A DNA stretch of 64,000 bases. Origin: Leucobacter soli (GTDB lineage Bacteria > Actinomycetota > Actinomycetes > Actinomycetales > Microbacteriaceae). The stretch is taken from assembly GCF_910593785.1 (NCBI RefSeq), contig NZ_CAJVAP010000004.1, positions 62,001 through 126,000 on the forward strand, written 5' to 3'. The position numbers and the translations under genes are program-made. Shown in pieces: positions 8,665 to 17,693 of this stretch (positions are counted from its first letter, which is position 1; the number at the start of each line of letters is the position of its first letter). The notes under the pieces are model-generated. The model saw nothing but the letters and a program-made list of their open reading frames with translations, ran no database searches and was not told the DNA's origin.

Positions 8665-10444
8665 GGATCTGCTCGGGGGACTCGACCCGGAACAGCGGCA
8701 GATCGCGGAGTGCCTGCGCGGCCCGGTCTCCGTGCTTGCCGGCGCCGGCACCGGGAAGACCCGGACGATCACCCATCGGATCGCGCACGGCGTGCGCTCG
8801 GGAGTGTACGCGCCGGATCGAGTGCTCACGGTGACGTTCACGCGAAAGGCGGCCGGCGAGCTGCAGGCGAGGCTGCGCGCGCTCGGTGCGGAAGGCGTGG
8901 CGGCGCACACCTTCCACAGTGCTGCCCTCGCGCAGCTCGGCCACTTCTGGCCGCAGTTCGTCGGCGGCTCCGCGCCGCAGATCCTCAGTGGCGGCAAGGT
9001 CACCGTGCTCTCCCAGGCAGCGGAATCCCTGCGCCTGTCGCTTCCGGTCGACACGCTGCGCGACGTCGCCGCCGAGATTGAGTGGCGCAAGGTCTCGATG
9101 CTCAGCCTCGAGGGCTATGCCGCGCTCCTCCGGTCGGAGGACGCCGAGGCCGCAGCGCGCACACCGCCGGACGGCGTCACCGTCGAGCATCTGCTGGACT
9201 TGCATGAGGCTTACGGCCGTATCCTCGACGAGCGCCGACAGATCGATTTCGAGGACGTACTGATCCTCGCGACCGGTCTGCTGGAGTCCGAACCGCGCGC
9301 CGTCATGCAGGTGCGCGAACGGTATCGCTTCTTCACGGTCGACGAGTATCAGGACGTCAATCCGCTGCAGCACGCGCTGCTGCGGGTCTGGCTCGGCGAC
9401 CGCGACGACGTCTGCGTCGTCGGCGACGCGAGCCAGACGATCTACAGTTTCACCGGTGCGAGCAGCTCGTACCTGCTGCGTTTCGGGCGAGAGCACCCGA
9501 ACGCGCGAGAGTTCCGACTCGAACGGAACTATCGGTCGACCGAGCCGATCGTGCGCGTGGCGAACCGGCTCATGCGAGGCCGTCCCGGCGCGCTCGTGCT
9601 CCAGGCCGTACGCGGAGAGGCGATCAGCGCGGCGGCGAACCGTACAGTGGGCAGCTCGCCGGACAGTGCAGCGCGCAGCACGACGGTAGACGGCGCAACG
9701 GGGCCGGGAGACGCGCCGCCGGCCTGCGAATGGTTCGCGAGCGAGCAGGACGAGGCCGAGGCGGTCGCGGCCTCGATCCGCGGTGCGGTCGCGGCGGGTA
9801 CACCGGCCAGCGAGATCGCGGTCCTGTACCGCACGAACGCGCAGTCGGCGGCCATCGAGGCTGCCCTGGAGCGGGCAGGGGTCGACGTCCGTGTGCACGG
9901 TGCGCAGCGGTTCTTCGATCGGGCCGAAGTGCGTCAGGCCGTCATGGTGATGCGCGGGCAGGCGAAGGTGGCCGACGAACGTCCGCTCTTCCAGATCGTG
10001 AGCGATGTGCTTCGCGCCTGCGGCTGGCAGACCGCCCCGCCGGAGGGAGCCGCCGCGCGGGAGAAGTGGCAGGCGCTGAACGCCATCCTCGCCCTCGTCG
10101 ACGAGCAGCCGCCGGGCACCGGCGTGCAGGAGTTCAGCGAGGAGCTGCTCGCGCGGTCCCGGGCGCACCACGAACCGACGCTCGACGCAGTCGCGCTCAG
10201 CGCTGTGCACGCCGCGAAAGGGCTCGAATGGTCCCTGGTCCACCTGATCGGGATGAGTGAAGGCGTGCTGCCCATCGTCTACGCCGATACGGAGACGGCG
10301 ATCGACGAAGAACGGCGTCTCGCGTACGTGGCCATGACCCGGGCGCGGGATCGGCTCCGCATCTCCGGCAGTGCCGGTGGAGCCCGCTCGCGACGTGCGC
10401 CCTCGCGATTCATAGCGGAAGCCGGGTTATCGTTCGCGCGGTGA
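8657..10444 (+). CDS. UvrD2-like 3'-5' SF1 DNA helicase, short form
   Basis: A 595-residue UvrD/PcrA-family helicase. Motifs: Walker A VLAGAGTGKTRTITHR, Ia LTVTFTRKAAGEL, II FTVDEYQDVNPLQ, III VVGDASQTIYSFTGA, IV ERNYRSTEPI, V LSAVHAAKGLEWSLV, VI EERRLAYVAMTRARDRL. Position directly after nudC matches mycobacterial uvrD2, but the protein stops about 30 residues after motif VI, so the cysteine motif and HRDC domain of UvrD2 are absent. A poorly conserved insert (near residues 315-355, rich in S, A, T) interrupts domain 2A. ATG 8657 lies inside the end of nudC (8-nt overlap), implying coupled translation. It also overlaps the convergent gene by 35 nt. Likely roles are repair and removal of secondary structure or bound proteins. 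Confidence 0.88.
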   Translation: MTEDLLGGLDPEQRQIAECLRGPVSVLAGAGTGKTRTITHRIAHGVRSGVYAPDRVLTVTFTRKAAGELQARLRALGAEGVAAHTFHSAALAQLGHFWPQFVGGSAPQILSGGKVTVLSQAAESLRLSLPVDTLRDVAAEIEWRKVSMLSLEGYAALLRSEDAEAAARTPPDGVTVEHLLDLHEAYGRILDERRQIDFEDVLILATGLLESEPRAVMQVRERYRFFTVDEYQDVNPLQHALLRVWLGDRDDVCVVGDASQTIYSFTGASSSYLLRFGREHPNAREFRLERNYRSTEPIVRVANRLMRGRPGALVLQAVRGEAISAAANRTVGSSPDSAARSTTVDGATGPGDAPPACEWFASEQDEAEAVAASIRGAVAAGTPASEIAVLYRTNAQSAAIEAALERAGVDVRVHGAQRFFDRAEVRQAVMVMRGQAKVADERPLFQIVSDVLRACGWQTAPPEGAAAREKWQALNAILALVDEQPPGTGVQEFSEELLARSRAHHEPTLDAVALSAVHAAKGLEWSLVHLIGMSEGVLPIVYADTETAIDEERRLAYVAMTRARDRLRISGSAGGARSRRAPSRFIAEAGLSFAR

Positions 10445-11408
10445 CCGCCGGAGCCGCTTCGTGCGCCGGGTGAACAGGGCGAATCGCGTCGATCGGAGTG
10501 GAGGCTGTGATCGCCGGGTTGGACGAGCCGGTCCGTTCGAGCGCGCATCCGCACTCGCGGTGCGGTTCTACGGGTTCGGCCTCGATCCGGTGCAACGGCA
10601 GCCCGTCCTGCACGGGTATGCGATAGCGCACCCTCCCCAGGCTCTCGTGGCCGGCGCGCCACCGCCGGACGAGGGCGACGGCCTGCGCCGCAGCGGTCTC
10701 CGCGCAGGCCGTGGTCTCGCTCGCCGGTATCTCGCCGAGCAGCTGCGCCGCGAGAACGGGTAGCGCCGGGTCGGCATCGGTGTCCCCGAGCTGTATGCAT
10801 GCGGCGCACGGATCGGCGGGATCGGAGATGAGCGGGCCGACCAGGATGCTGCGGTCGGTGAAGCGGACCAGGAGTCGGGGCGGACCCTTCGGCGGTGGCG
10901 GATCGGTCCCGAAGGACGGGGCGAGATAGCGCTCGATCGCGATGACGAGACCGGGTCGCCGGAACCGCTGGTACGTCGGCGCAAGCGATCCGGGAGCCGG
11001 GTCGAGGGTCGCGCTCGGATTCGAGTCGTGGGCCGAGCCGAAGCCGGCACGGACGCAGGCCTCGCGGAAGTGCGTCGCGAGGTGCTGCGGTCCGGTTGTG
11101 AGAACGTCGAGACGTGCGGGCGGTGAGGTGCTCAGCGCCCTCGGCCCTCCGACGGGCAGATGCCGCAGCGCGGTTTCGAGCCGACCGACGAGGTCGAGCC
11201 AATCCATCGGGGTCGCGCCGAGACGGCACAGGGTCTCTTCGAGTCGATCGCTGCGGATCCCGGTCTGCAGTGCACCGAGGAGTCGCTGCACCGTCGCGGA
11301 GGGCCGGTCGATCCGTACTTCTGCGCGCTCGAAGCCGAGTCTCAGCGTGCGCTCGTCCTCCCAGCACAGCGGGAGATCGGGATCGATGCGGGTGATGGTG
11401 GGAGGCAT
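10410..11408 (-). CDS. E1/ThiF-like (cyclodehydratase-related) protein, function unknown
   Basis: A 332-residue protein seen in actinobacteria near uvrD2 and the metalloprotease (position of Rv3196). The N-terminal half resembles a leader-peptide-binding winged-helix region (PLCWEDERTLRLGF, then VQRLLGALQTG). The second half resembles a shortened E1/ThiF fold, with the cysteine pairs CAAC (near residue 213) and CGC (near residue 309) that could hold zinc. No glycine-rich ATP loop of active E1 enzymes is obvious and no YcaO gene lies in the window, so it need not make thiazole/oxazole peptides. Start ATG 11408, 6 nt after a CAGGCT -10-like box. It overlaps the end of the convergent helicase by 35 nt. 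Family assignment is tentative. Confidence 0.55.
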   Translation of the reverse strand: MPPTITRIDPDLPLCWEDERTLRLGFERAEVRIDRPSATVQRLLGALQTGIRSDRLEETLCRLGATPMDWLDLVGRLETALRHLPVGGPRALSTSPPARLDVLTTGPQHLATHFREACVRAGFGSAHDSNPSATLDPAPGSLAPTYQRFRRPGLVIAIERYLAPSFGTDPPPPKGPPRLLVRFTDRSILVGPLISDPADPCAACIQLGDTDADPALPVLAAQLLGEIPASETTACAETAAAQAVALVRRWRAGHESLGRVRYRIPVQDGLPLHRIEAEPVEPHRECGCALERTGSSNPAITASTPIDAIRPVHPAHEAAPAVTARTITRLPL

Positions 11409-11414
11409 GTCTCA

Positions 11415-11420
11415 AGCCTG
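11415..11420 (-). promoter_or_regulatory. -10-like box CAGGCT
   Basis: CAGGCT on the minus strand ends 6 nt before the ATG at 11408, the spacing seen at many starts here. The first base deviates from TANNNT, so support is weak on its own. Some 190 bp separate this gene from the metalloprotease gene that precedes it on the same strand; I see no other feature in that gap. Confidence 0.35.
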
Positions 11421-11607
11421 TACCCGAGATCCTCGCGGACCGCGTCTATGCACAGGTCCGAGCGCGAATGCGCGGAAATCGCCCAGTGCGCCCGGGTTGT
11501 GAACGCCGAGTCGGCGCCTTTCCGGGTCAGCGCCTCTCCGAGTCCGCGTGCACCGATGGTCGGCCCTCGCCCACCGGGCTCGATGGGTATGCCCGGCCGG
11601 ATACGGA

Positions 11608-13068
11608 TCAGACCGGAGCCGGCCCGTCTCCCGGTGCACCGGGCGCGCCGTCGTCTGATCCGTTTTCGCCGGGCTCCGCACCGCGAGAACCTTCGCCTTC
11701 CCCGGCCGGCGGCAGCTCTCCGCTGAGCAGGCGTGCCAGCTCACGGTCGAACTCGTCGGGTTCGGCCCCTCGGGGCTCGGTCCCGCTGAGTCCCAGACGC
11801 TCGAGCAGGCGGGCGGGATGATCCAGTTCCTCCGCAGTCGGCAGCAGATCGGGGTGCGCCCAGAGGCCGTCGCGCCGGCTCACGCCGCCGCGCTCCGCGA
11901 CGAGACGCCACACCGCCGCGGCCTCGCGCAGGCGCCGCGGGCGGAGCTCCAGGCCGACGAGCGTGCTGAACGCGTGCTCGGCGGGGCCGCCGGTCGCGCG
12001 TCGTCGCCGAACCATCTCGCCGATCGCGTCGGCCCCGGGCAGCCGGGTCACCGCGTCGGCCGTCACCGCATCCACCCAGCCGTCGATCAGCGCGAGCATG
12101 GTCTCGAGCCGGGCATGCGCAGCCTCCTGCTCGGGGGTCTTCGGCGGGATCAGCGCACCGCTCGAGAGCAGATCCTGCATCGCAGCGGTGTCCGAAGGAT
12201 CGAGATCCCGCGCCAGCTCTTCGATACGGCCGGTATCGATCCGCATGCCCTGCGCATAGTCGGTGATCGCCGTGATGAGGTGCAGCCGGAGCCACTTCGT
12301 GTGCCGGAAGAGCCGGGCGTGGGCCAGCTCGCGCACTGCCAGGTAGAGCGTCACCGCTTCGCTGTCCTGCTCCAAGCCCTCGGCGAAGGCAGCGACACCG
12401 CTGGGGATGAGGGCTCCGCCCTCGCGCCCCGGGCCGGAGAAGAGCGGGATCCCGACGTCGCCGCCGGCCGCGACCTCGCGCGAGAGCTTCCCGACCACCT
12501 GGCCGAGCTGCATCGCGAACAGGGCGCCGCCGACGCTGCGCAGCACCGGCCCGAATCCTCCGAGCGCTCCCGAGAGCTCCTCTGGAAGCTGCCCCTCCAG
12601 TGCATCCATCAGTGCGCGCGAGATCGACTCCGCGACCGGCTCCGCCAGGCTGATCCAGGTGTCCACGGTCTGCTGCACCCACTCGATGCGGGAGATGGCG
12701 CGCGGGGCGTCGGGGGACTGGCCGACCTCGGTGACCTCGTCGAGCCACAGCGTCGCCACGGGGAATGCGCGCAGCACCGGCGCTGGATCGGCGGCCGTGC
12801 CGCCCTCGCTCGCGACGTCGATCGCGGTGCGTCGCGTCGTACTCCAATCGATGCCCTCGCTCGGGTTCTGCATCGCCTGCTGCAGCGTGGCGAACAGCCC
12901 CTGCAATGCGGACTGATCACCGGGCAGACCGGCGGCCTTGGCGAATGCCGCCGGGTCGAAGCCCGTGCCGGAAGCCGCGCCGCCGCCCGAGAGGAACTCC
13001 TGCAGCATCCGCTGCAGCTCGTTCATCGCGTCGTCGCTCGCGGCCGCGTCGTCGTCGTTCTGGCTCAT
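11608..13068 (-). CDS. Zinc-dependent metalloprotease, DUF2342/Zincin_2 type
   Basis: A 486-residue protein of the actinobacterial zincin-like family (Rv3195 is the positional equivalent). The recognisable core is VRELAHARLFRHTKWLRLHL (about residues 245-264), where the histidines spaced H-x5-H and the nearby glutamate form the presumed metal site. An N-terminal stretch rich in D and A (SQNDDDAAASDD) and a C-terminal tail of about 35 residues rich in G, P, E look disordered. No signal peptide, so probably cytoplasmic. Start ATG 13068 is fixed by the -10 box TAGCGT 6 nt upstream. Divergent from the PDZ-Lon-like protease gene, an arrangement conserved in actinobacteria. Proteolytic activity is inferred from the family only. 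Confidence 0.8.
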   Translation of the reverse strand: MSQNDDDAAASDDAMNELQRMLQEFLSGGGAASGTGFDPAAFAKAAGLPGDQSALQGLFATLQQAMQNPSEGIDWSTTRRTAIDVASEGGTAADPAPVLRAFPVATLWLDEVTEVGQSPDAPRAISRIEWVQQTVDTWISLAEPVAESISRALMDALEGQLPEELSGALGGFGPVLRSVGGALFAMQLGQVVGKLSREVAAGGDVGIPLFSGPGREGGALIPSGVAAFAEGLEQDSEAVTLYLAVRELAHARLFRHTKWLRLHLITAITDYAQGMRIDTGRIEELARDLDPSDTAAMQDLLSSGALIPPKTPEQEAAHARLETMLALIDGWVDAVTADAVTRLPGADAIGEMVRRRRATGGPAEHAFSTLVGLELRPRRLREAAAVWRLVAERGGVSRRDGLWAHPDLLPTAEELDHPARLLERLGLSGTEPRGAEPDEFDRELARLLSGELPPAGEGEGSRGAEPGENGSDDGAPGAPGDGPAPV

Positions 13069-13074
13069 GCTTCA

Positions 13075-13080
13075 ACGCTA
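13075..13080 (-). promoter_or_regulatory. -10 box TAGCGT, leaderless start
   Basis: TAGCGT on the minus strand followed by 6 nt (tgaagc) and the ATG at 13068; no Shine-Dalgarno sequence. Confidence 0.5.
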
Positions 13081-13105
13081 CGGGAAAAGCCGCAGAATCG
13101 GCTGC

Positions 13106-13111
13106 TAGATT
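13106..13111 (+). promoter_or_regulatory. -10-like box TAGATT
   Basis: TAGATT in the 95-bp divergent gap; it would give a leader of about 45 nt ending in a ribosome site (agggaaggcga) ahead of ATG 13164. No convincing -35 element. Confidence 0.35.
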
Positions 13112-13163
13112 GGGCGCTCGCCGGAGTGCAGGTTGCGCTTACTGCGAACAGGGAAGGCGAAGC

Positions 13164-14270
13164 ATGTCGGAGGTCGACGGGAGACGGAGGCGCGGTCGCG
13201 GGCGCCTGTGGCCGGCGATCGCAGCGGTCGCGATCCTGATCCTGCTCGCCGCAGTGACGCCCTCGCCCTATGCGATCGAGCGGCCCGGGCCCGTGGTCGA
13301 CGCCTTCGGGTCGATCGAGGTCGGTTCCGAGACGGAGACCCCGGTCATCCGTATCGACGGCGCGGAGACCTACCCGACCTCGGGGGAGCTCAACGTGCTC
13401 AGCGTCTCGATCTCGGGCACCCCGGATCGGCCCGTCGATTGGCTCTCGCTCGTGGGGACGCTCTTCGACCCCACGAGGACCATCGTTCCGCTGGACGCGC
13501 TCTTCCCCGAGGGGCTGACGTCCGAGCAGCGGACCGAGCAGAACGCCTCAATGATGAGCGCCTCGCAGCTCTCCGCGACCGCCGCCGCGCTGAAGCGACT
13601 GGGCGAGCCGGTGGAGCCGCGGCTCCGAGTGGTCGGCGTCGACGAGGCGGGGCCCTCCGCGGGAGTGCTGCGCGAAGGCGATGCGATCCGGCGAGCCGAC
13701 GATGAGCCGGTGACCGGCCTCGAAGAACTCCGGGAGGTCCTCGGCCGAGCAGCCCCGGGGCGAGCGGTGCGCCTTGAGATCATGCGCGACGACGCGATCG
13801 AGCAGGTCGACGTGGAGCCCGAGACGGGCGCCGATGGCACGCGCCTGCTCGGCGTCACCGTGACGGAGGACTACTCGTCCCCCTTCGACGTCGAGCTGGA
13901 ACTCGACGAGATCGGTGGGCCGAGCGCGGGCCTGGTCTTCGCGCTCGCGATCTACGATCTCCTGACACCGGGGGAGTTGACCGGGGGAGCCGTCGTCAGC
14001 GGGACCGGCACGATCGATGCGGATGGGGCCGTCGGTGCGATCGGGGGTCTCACGCAGAAGATCTGGGGCGCCTCGCTGGCGGGTACCGAAGTGATGCTCA
14101 TGCCGATCGAGAACTGCGCCGACGTGCCGGATCGGCTGCCCGACGGCATGCGGATCGTGCCGGTCGGGACCCTCGACGAGGCGATCGCGGCGCTCGAGAC
14201 GATCGAGGGCGGCGAGGATCCGGCCGGGCTCGAACGCTGCGCCGCCGACTCCGCGACCGGGTCCGACTGA
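13164..14270 (+). CDS. Membrane-anchored PDZ-Lon-like serine protease
   Basis: A 368-residue protein with a basic N-terminus (GRRRRGRGR) and one membrane segment (about residues 15-32), then an extracytoplasmic part holding a PDZ domain (about 130-220) and a C-terminal Lon-type protease domain. The catalytic dyad is visible: serine in IGGPSAGLVFALAIYD and lysine in GGLTQKIWGAS. Family members (YlbL/Rv3194c type) begin with the same SPYAIERPGPVVD stretch after the membrane helix. ATG 13164 has a ribosome site 7 nt upstream. Divergent from the metalloprotease gene and followed by the UPF0182 gene, as in mycobacteria. Substrates unknown; in related bacteria such proteases act on membrane or division proteins. 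Confidence 0.88.
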   Translation: MSEVDGRRRRGRGRLWPAIAAVAILILLAAVTPSPYAIERPGPVVDAFGSIEVGSETETPVIRIDGAETYPTSGELNVLSVSISGTPDRPVDWLSLVGTLFDPTRTIVPLDALFPEGLTSEQRTEQNASMMSASQLSATAAALKRLGEPVEPRLRVVGVDEAGPSAGVLREGDAIRRADDEPVTGLEELREVLGRAAPGRAVRLEIMRDDAIEQVDVEPETGADGTRLLGVTVTEDYSSPFDVELELDEIGGPSAGLVFALAIYDLLTPGELTGGAVVSGTGTIDADGAVGAIGGLTQKIWGASLAGTEVMLMPIENCADVPDRLPDGMRIVPVGTLDEAIAALETIEGGEDPAGLERCAADSATGSD

Positions 14271-14345
14271 CGCGCCGGACCGGTCCGGGGTCGCACCTGC
14301 TCGCCACCCGGGGTCTCCGTCCGGGTGATTGTCAGAGGCCACCGC

Positions 14346-14351
14346 TAGGGT
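14346..14351 (+). promoter_or_regulatory. -10 box TAGGGT
   Basis: TAGGGT about 40 nt before the GTG at 14392. A transcript starting near 14358 would exclude the TTG at 14329 as a start codon, which supports the downstream GTG. Confidence 0.4.
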
Positions 14352-14391
14352 GGAGGCGACCTGTTTCGAACCCCTCCTGGAGATCCTCGAC

Positions 14392-17300
14392 GTGACCGAC
14401 CAGAGCATCGACGCCCCGCCGGCCAAGCGCCGCATCTCGCCCATCGCCGTGACGGTGGTGATCGTCGCGGTGCTGATCCTCGGATTCCTCGGGGCGGCCT
14501 CGGTCATCACGGAAGTGCTGTGGTACCAGCAGCTCGACTTCCTCCCGGTGCTCACGACGCAGTGGATCGCCGCCGGAGTCATGTTCCTGATCGGATTCTT
14601 CGCCATGGCGGTGCCGATCTTCCTCTCCATCGACATCGCCTACCGGAAGCGCCCGGTCTACGCGAGACTGACCGGGCAGCTCGATCGCTATCAGGATCTC
14701 ATCGAGCCGCTGCGGCGAGTGATCAAGTGGCTGCTGCCGGCGGTCATCGGACTCTTCGCCGGCTTCGCCGCCGCGACCCAGTGGCAGCGCGCCCTGCTGT
14801 GGATGCACGCGGCACCCACCGGGACGACGGACCCGGAGTTCGGGCTGGACGTGTCCTTCTTCCTGTTCGACCTGCCGTTCTGGCGCGGTGTCGTGGGCTT
14901 CGCCTCCGCGGTGGCCCTGCTCAGCCTGATCGTCGGCGTGGCGACGAGCTACCTCTACGGCGGGATCACCTTCTCCGGCCGAGATGTGCGGGTCTCGAAA
15001 GCGACGCGGATCCAGAGCGCCGTGCTCGCCACGCTCTACCTGCTGCTCCAGGGCGTCAGCCTCTGGCTCGACCAGTACGCGGTGCTGACCGACTCGACGG
15101 GACGGTTCACGGGCGGAACCTTCTCGGGGGTGCACGCCGTGATCCCCGGTAAGCAGATCCTCGCCGGGATCGCCGTGCTCGTCGCGGTGCTCTTCCTGGT
15201 GACCGCGTTCACCGGCAAGTGGCGACTGCCCGTGATCGGCACGGTCCTGCTCCTGGTCTCCGCGCTGGTCGTCGGCGCCGGGTACCCCTGGGCGGTGCAG
15301 ACGCTCCAGGTGAAGCCCGATGAGAAGACGATGGAGAACGAGTACCTCGCGCGCAACATCGCGGCGACGCGGGCGGCATACGGCGTGGACCACGTCGAGG
15401 TCGAGCGTTATGACGCGACCACGGACGCCGAGCCCGGTCAGCTGCGCAGCGATGCCGTCGCGACAGCGAACATCCGCATCATCGATCCGGCCGTGGTATC
15501 GCCCACTTTCGCCCAGCTCGAACAGGTCAAGCAGTACTACCAGTTCCCGGACCAGCTGAGCGTCGACCGGTACGAGATCGACGGCAAGGTCGAGGACACG
15601 GTCTCCGGGATCCGCGACATCGATATCTCCGGCCAGACCGGCTGGTACAACCGGACCCTCGTCTACACGCACGGGTACGGCCTCGTCGCCGCCTACGGCA
15701 ACCAGCGGACCAGCGGCGGCGAGCCCGTGTTCATCGAGAGCGGCATCCCGACGAGCGGCAAGCTCGGCGAGTTCGAGCCGCGCGTCTACTTCGGTATGCA
15801 CTCGCCCGACTACTCCATCGTCGGCGGTGAACGAGACACGCCGATCGAGCTCGATTACCCGGCGGACGACGAAGCCGCCCCCGACGACGCGGAGACCCCT
15901 GCCGATGACACCGACGCCGTCGCCGATGGCGACGATTCGACGGGCTCCGAGAGCACGGAGCCCGAGACGACGGAGTCCGAGACCACAGCCGAGAGCGGCG
16001 AGACGGTCGAGGTCGTCGCGGATGCGGACGGTTCCCGGCAGAACCTCACCACGTTCTCGGGCGACGGAGGGCCGAAGCTCGACAATATCTTCACCAAGCT
16101 CATCTACGCGCTGAAGTTCCAGGACATGGAGGTCGTGCTCTCGGGCGCCGTGGTCGACGGCTCCCAGGTCCTCTACCATCGCAGCCCGGTGGAGCGCCTG
16201 CAGAAGGTCGCGCCCTATCTGACGGTCGACTCCGCGCCCTACGCCTCGGTGGTCGACGGCCGCATCGTCTGGATCGTCGACGGCTACACCACCTCCAACG
16301 ATTACCCGTACAGCGAACGGCGCGACATGAGCCGCATGATCGCCGACGCGGATAATCCGAGCGGCGGACAGTACCCGAACGGGGTCAATTACATCCGCAA
16401 CTCGGTGAAGGCGACCGTCGACGCCTACGACGGCTCTGTGAAGCTCTACGCCTGGGACGAAGAGGATCCGCTCCTGAAGGCCTGGGGCGAGATCTTCCCC
16501 GACACGCTGCACAGCGTCTCGGAGATGAGCGGTGACCTGCTCAGCCACGTCCGCTATCCGAGCGACCTGTTCAAGGTACAGCGCGAGATTCTCGCCACGT
16601 ACCACGTCACCGATCCAGGGGCGTTCTTCTCCGATGAGGATGCTTGGCGCACCCCGAACAACCCGGTGTCGAACGGGACGACGGCGGCGACCGCCGCCAC
16701 GGCCACGACCGGAGCGACAGGTGCGACAGGTACGACTACTGAAACAAGCACGGCGCGCAGCGATGCGTTGAAGCAGCCGCCGTACTACCTGACGCTCGCC
16801 GCCGGTGCGAACGCGGATCCGAACTTCTCCATCTACTCCACCTATATCCCCAGGGCCGAGGGCGCCAACGCGCGCGATATCCTCACCGGCTACCTGGCGG
16901 CGAACGCCAATGCCGGCTCGGAGGACGGGAAGGTCTCGAGCGACTACGGCAAGCTCAAGCTCTTGACGCTGCCGAAGAGCACCAGTATCCCGGGCCCGGG
17001 TCAGATGCAGAACAACTTCACCACCAACAGTGAGGTCTCGAGACTGCTGAACCTGTTGCGTCAGGGCGAGAGCAAGGTCATCAGCGGCAACCTGCTCACA
17101 CTTCCGGTCGGCGGCGGTCTGCTCTACGTGCAGCCCGTCTACGTGAGGGCGTCGTCGGGTACGAGCTTCCCGATCCTGCAGAAGGTGCTGGTCTCGTTCG
17201 GCGAGGAGATCGCGTTCGAGGACACGCTCGATGCCGCGCTCGACGAACTGTTCGGCGGGAACTCCGGTGCGCCCGCAGGAGACGGGGATATCGACGATCC

Positions 17301-17505
17301 CGGAACCGGCGAGGAGCCCGGCACCGAGGATCCGGGATCCGAGGGATCCGGCGGAGACACGCCGGATCTGGAAGAGGCCCTGCGCGACATGGAACAGGCG
17401 ATCGCCGACCGCGATGCCGCCATGAAGGACGGCGACTGGAGCGCGTACGGAGAGGCGGACGAGCGGTTGCGCGACGCCCTCGAGCGCGCGCTGCGGGCGG
17501 GGTAG
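14392..17505 (+). CDS. UPF0182 family large membrane protein
   Basis: A 1037-residue protein. The first ~330 residues carry about seven hydrophobic helices, followed by a large extracytoplasmic domain with the family's conserved YRIIDPAVVSPTF-like (here NIRIIDPAVVSPTF) and YVQPVYV segments. Two lineage-specific insertions stand out: an acidic D/E/T-rich stretch near residues 480-545 and an A/T/G-rich stretch near 760-790. The C-terminus adds a glycine/glutamate-rich linker and a charged helix. I chose GTG 14392 (VTDQSIDAPP) because it has a Shine-Dalgarno GGAGA 8 nt upstream and follows a -10 box at 14346; TTG 14329 would add 21 residues. Function unknown. The position after the PDZ-Lon gene matches Rv3193c. 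Confidence 0.85.
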   Translation: MTDQSIDAPPAKRRISPIAVTVVIVAVLILGFLGAASVITEVLWYQQLDFLPVLTTQWIAAGVMFLIGFFAMAVPIFLSIDIAYRKRPVYARLTGQLDRYQDLIEPLRRVIKWLLPAVIGLFAGFAAATQWQRALLWMHAAPTGTTDPEFGLDVSFFLFDLPFWRGVVGFASAVALLSLIVGVATSYLYGGITFSGRDVRVSKATRIQSAVLATLYLLLQGVSLWLDQYAVLTDSTGRFTGGTFSGVHAVIPGKQILAGIAVLVAVLFLVTAFTGKWRLPVIGTVLLLVSALVVGAGYPWAVQTLQVKPDEKTMENEYLARNIAATRAAYGVDHVEVERYDATTDAEPGQLRSDAVATANIRIIDPAVVSPTFAQLEQVKQYYQFPDQLSVDRYEIDGKVEDTVSGIRDIDISGQTGWYNRTLVYTHGYGLVAAYGNQRTSGGEPVFIESGIPTSGKLGEFEPRVYFGMHSPDYSIVGGERDTPIELDYPADDEAAPDDAETPADDTDAVADGDDSTGSESTEPETTESETTAESGETVEVVADADGSRQNLTTFSGDGGPKLDNIFTKLIYALKFQDMEVVLSGAVVDGSQVLYHRSPVERLQKVAPYLTVDSAPYASVVDGRIVWIVDGYTTSNDYPYSERRDMSRMIADADNPSGGQYPNGVNYIRNSVKATVDAYDGSVKLYAWDEEDPLLKAWGEIFPDTLHSVSEMSGDLLSHVRYPSDLFKVQREILATYHVTDPGAFFSDEDAWRTPNNPVSNGTTAATAATATTGATGATGTTTETSTARSDALKQPPYYLTLAAGANADPNFSIYSTYIPRAEGANARDILTGYLAANANAGSEDGKVSSDYGKLKLLTLPKSTSIPGPGQMQNNFTTNSEVSRLLNLLRQGESKVISGNLLTLPVGGGLLYVQPVYVRASSGTSFPILQKVLVSFGEEIAFEDTLDAALDELFGGNSGAPAGDGDIDDPGTGEEPGTEDPGSEGSGGDTPDLEEALRDMEQAIADRDAAMKDGDWSAYGEADERLRDALERALRAG

Positions 17506-17554
17506 CGCACGACAGCCGGGCGGCGGTCCGCCGGGCGGTCCGCCGCGCTCAGCC

Positions 17555-17591
17555 GGCCCGGCACGGCTGACGGGGGTCTCCGTGCCGGGCC
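17555..17591 (+). terminator. Hairpin terminator after UPF0182 gene
   Basis: Perfect 12-bp stem (ggcccggcacgg / ccgtgccgggcc) with a 13-nt loop, followed by tcttctt. It also lies downstream of another GC-rich inverted repeat (ggcggtccgccgggcggtccgcc) at about 17521-17543. Confidence 0.7.
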
Positions 17592-17633
17592 TCTTCTTCG
17601 GCGGAATCGAGCATACGGACGACGGCACAGCGA

Positions 17634-17639
17634 TAGGAT
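17634..17639 (+). promoter_or_regulatory. -10 box TAGGAT for the HdeD-like operon
   Basis: TAGGAT about 55 nt before ATG 17694, downstream of the terminator; leader ends in a gctgaggaa ribosome site. Confidence 0.45.
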
Positions 17640-17693
17640 CTGGAGTACGGCGAATCCGCCCGAAGACTGCCGACTGGATAGCTGAGGAATTCG

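Noticed and set aside
7510-9090. Upstream extension of the phosphotransferase frame on the minus strand
   Set aside because: Lies opposite nudC and the UvrD2-like gene; the fold begins at 7509, just after a -10 box.
10410-11408. A thiazole/oxazole peptide (TOMM) biosynthesis cluster
   Set aside because: Only one weakly E1-like gene; no YcaO protein, dehydrogenase or precursor peptide nearby, and the gene has a conserved housekeeping neighbourhood.
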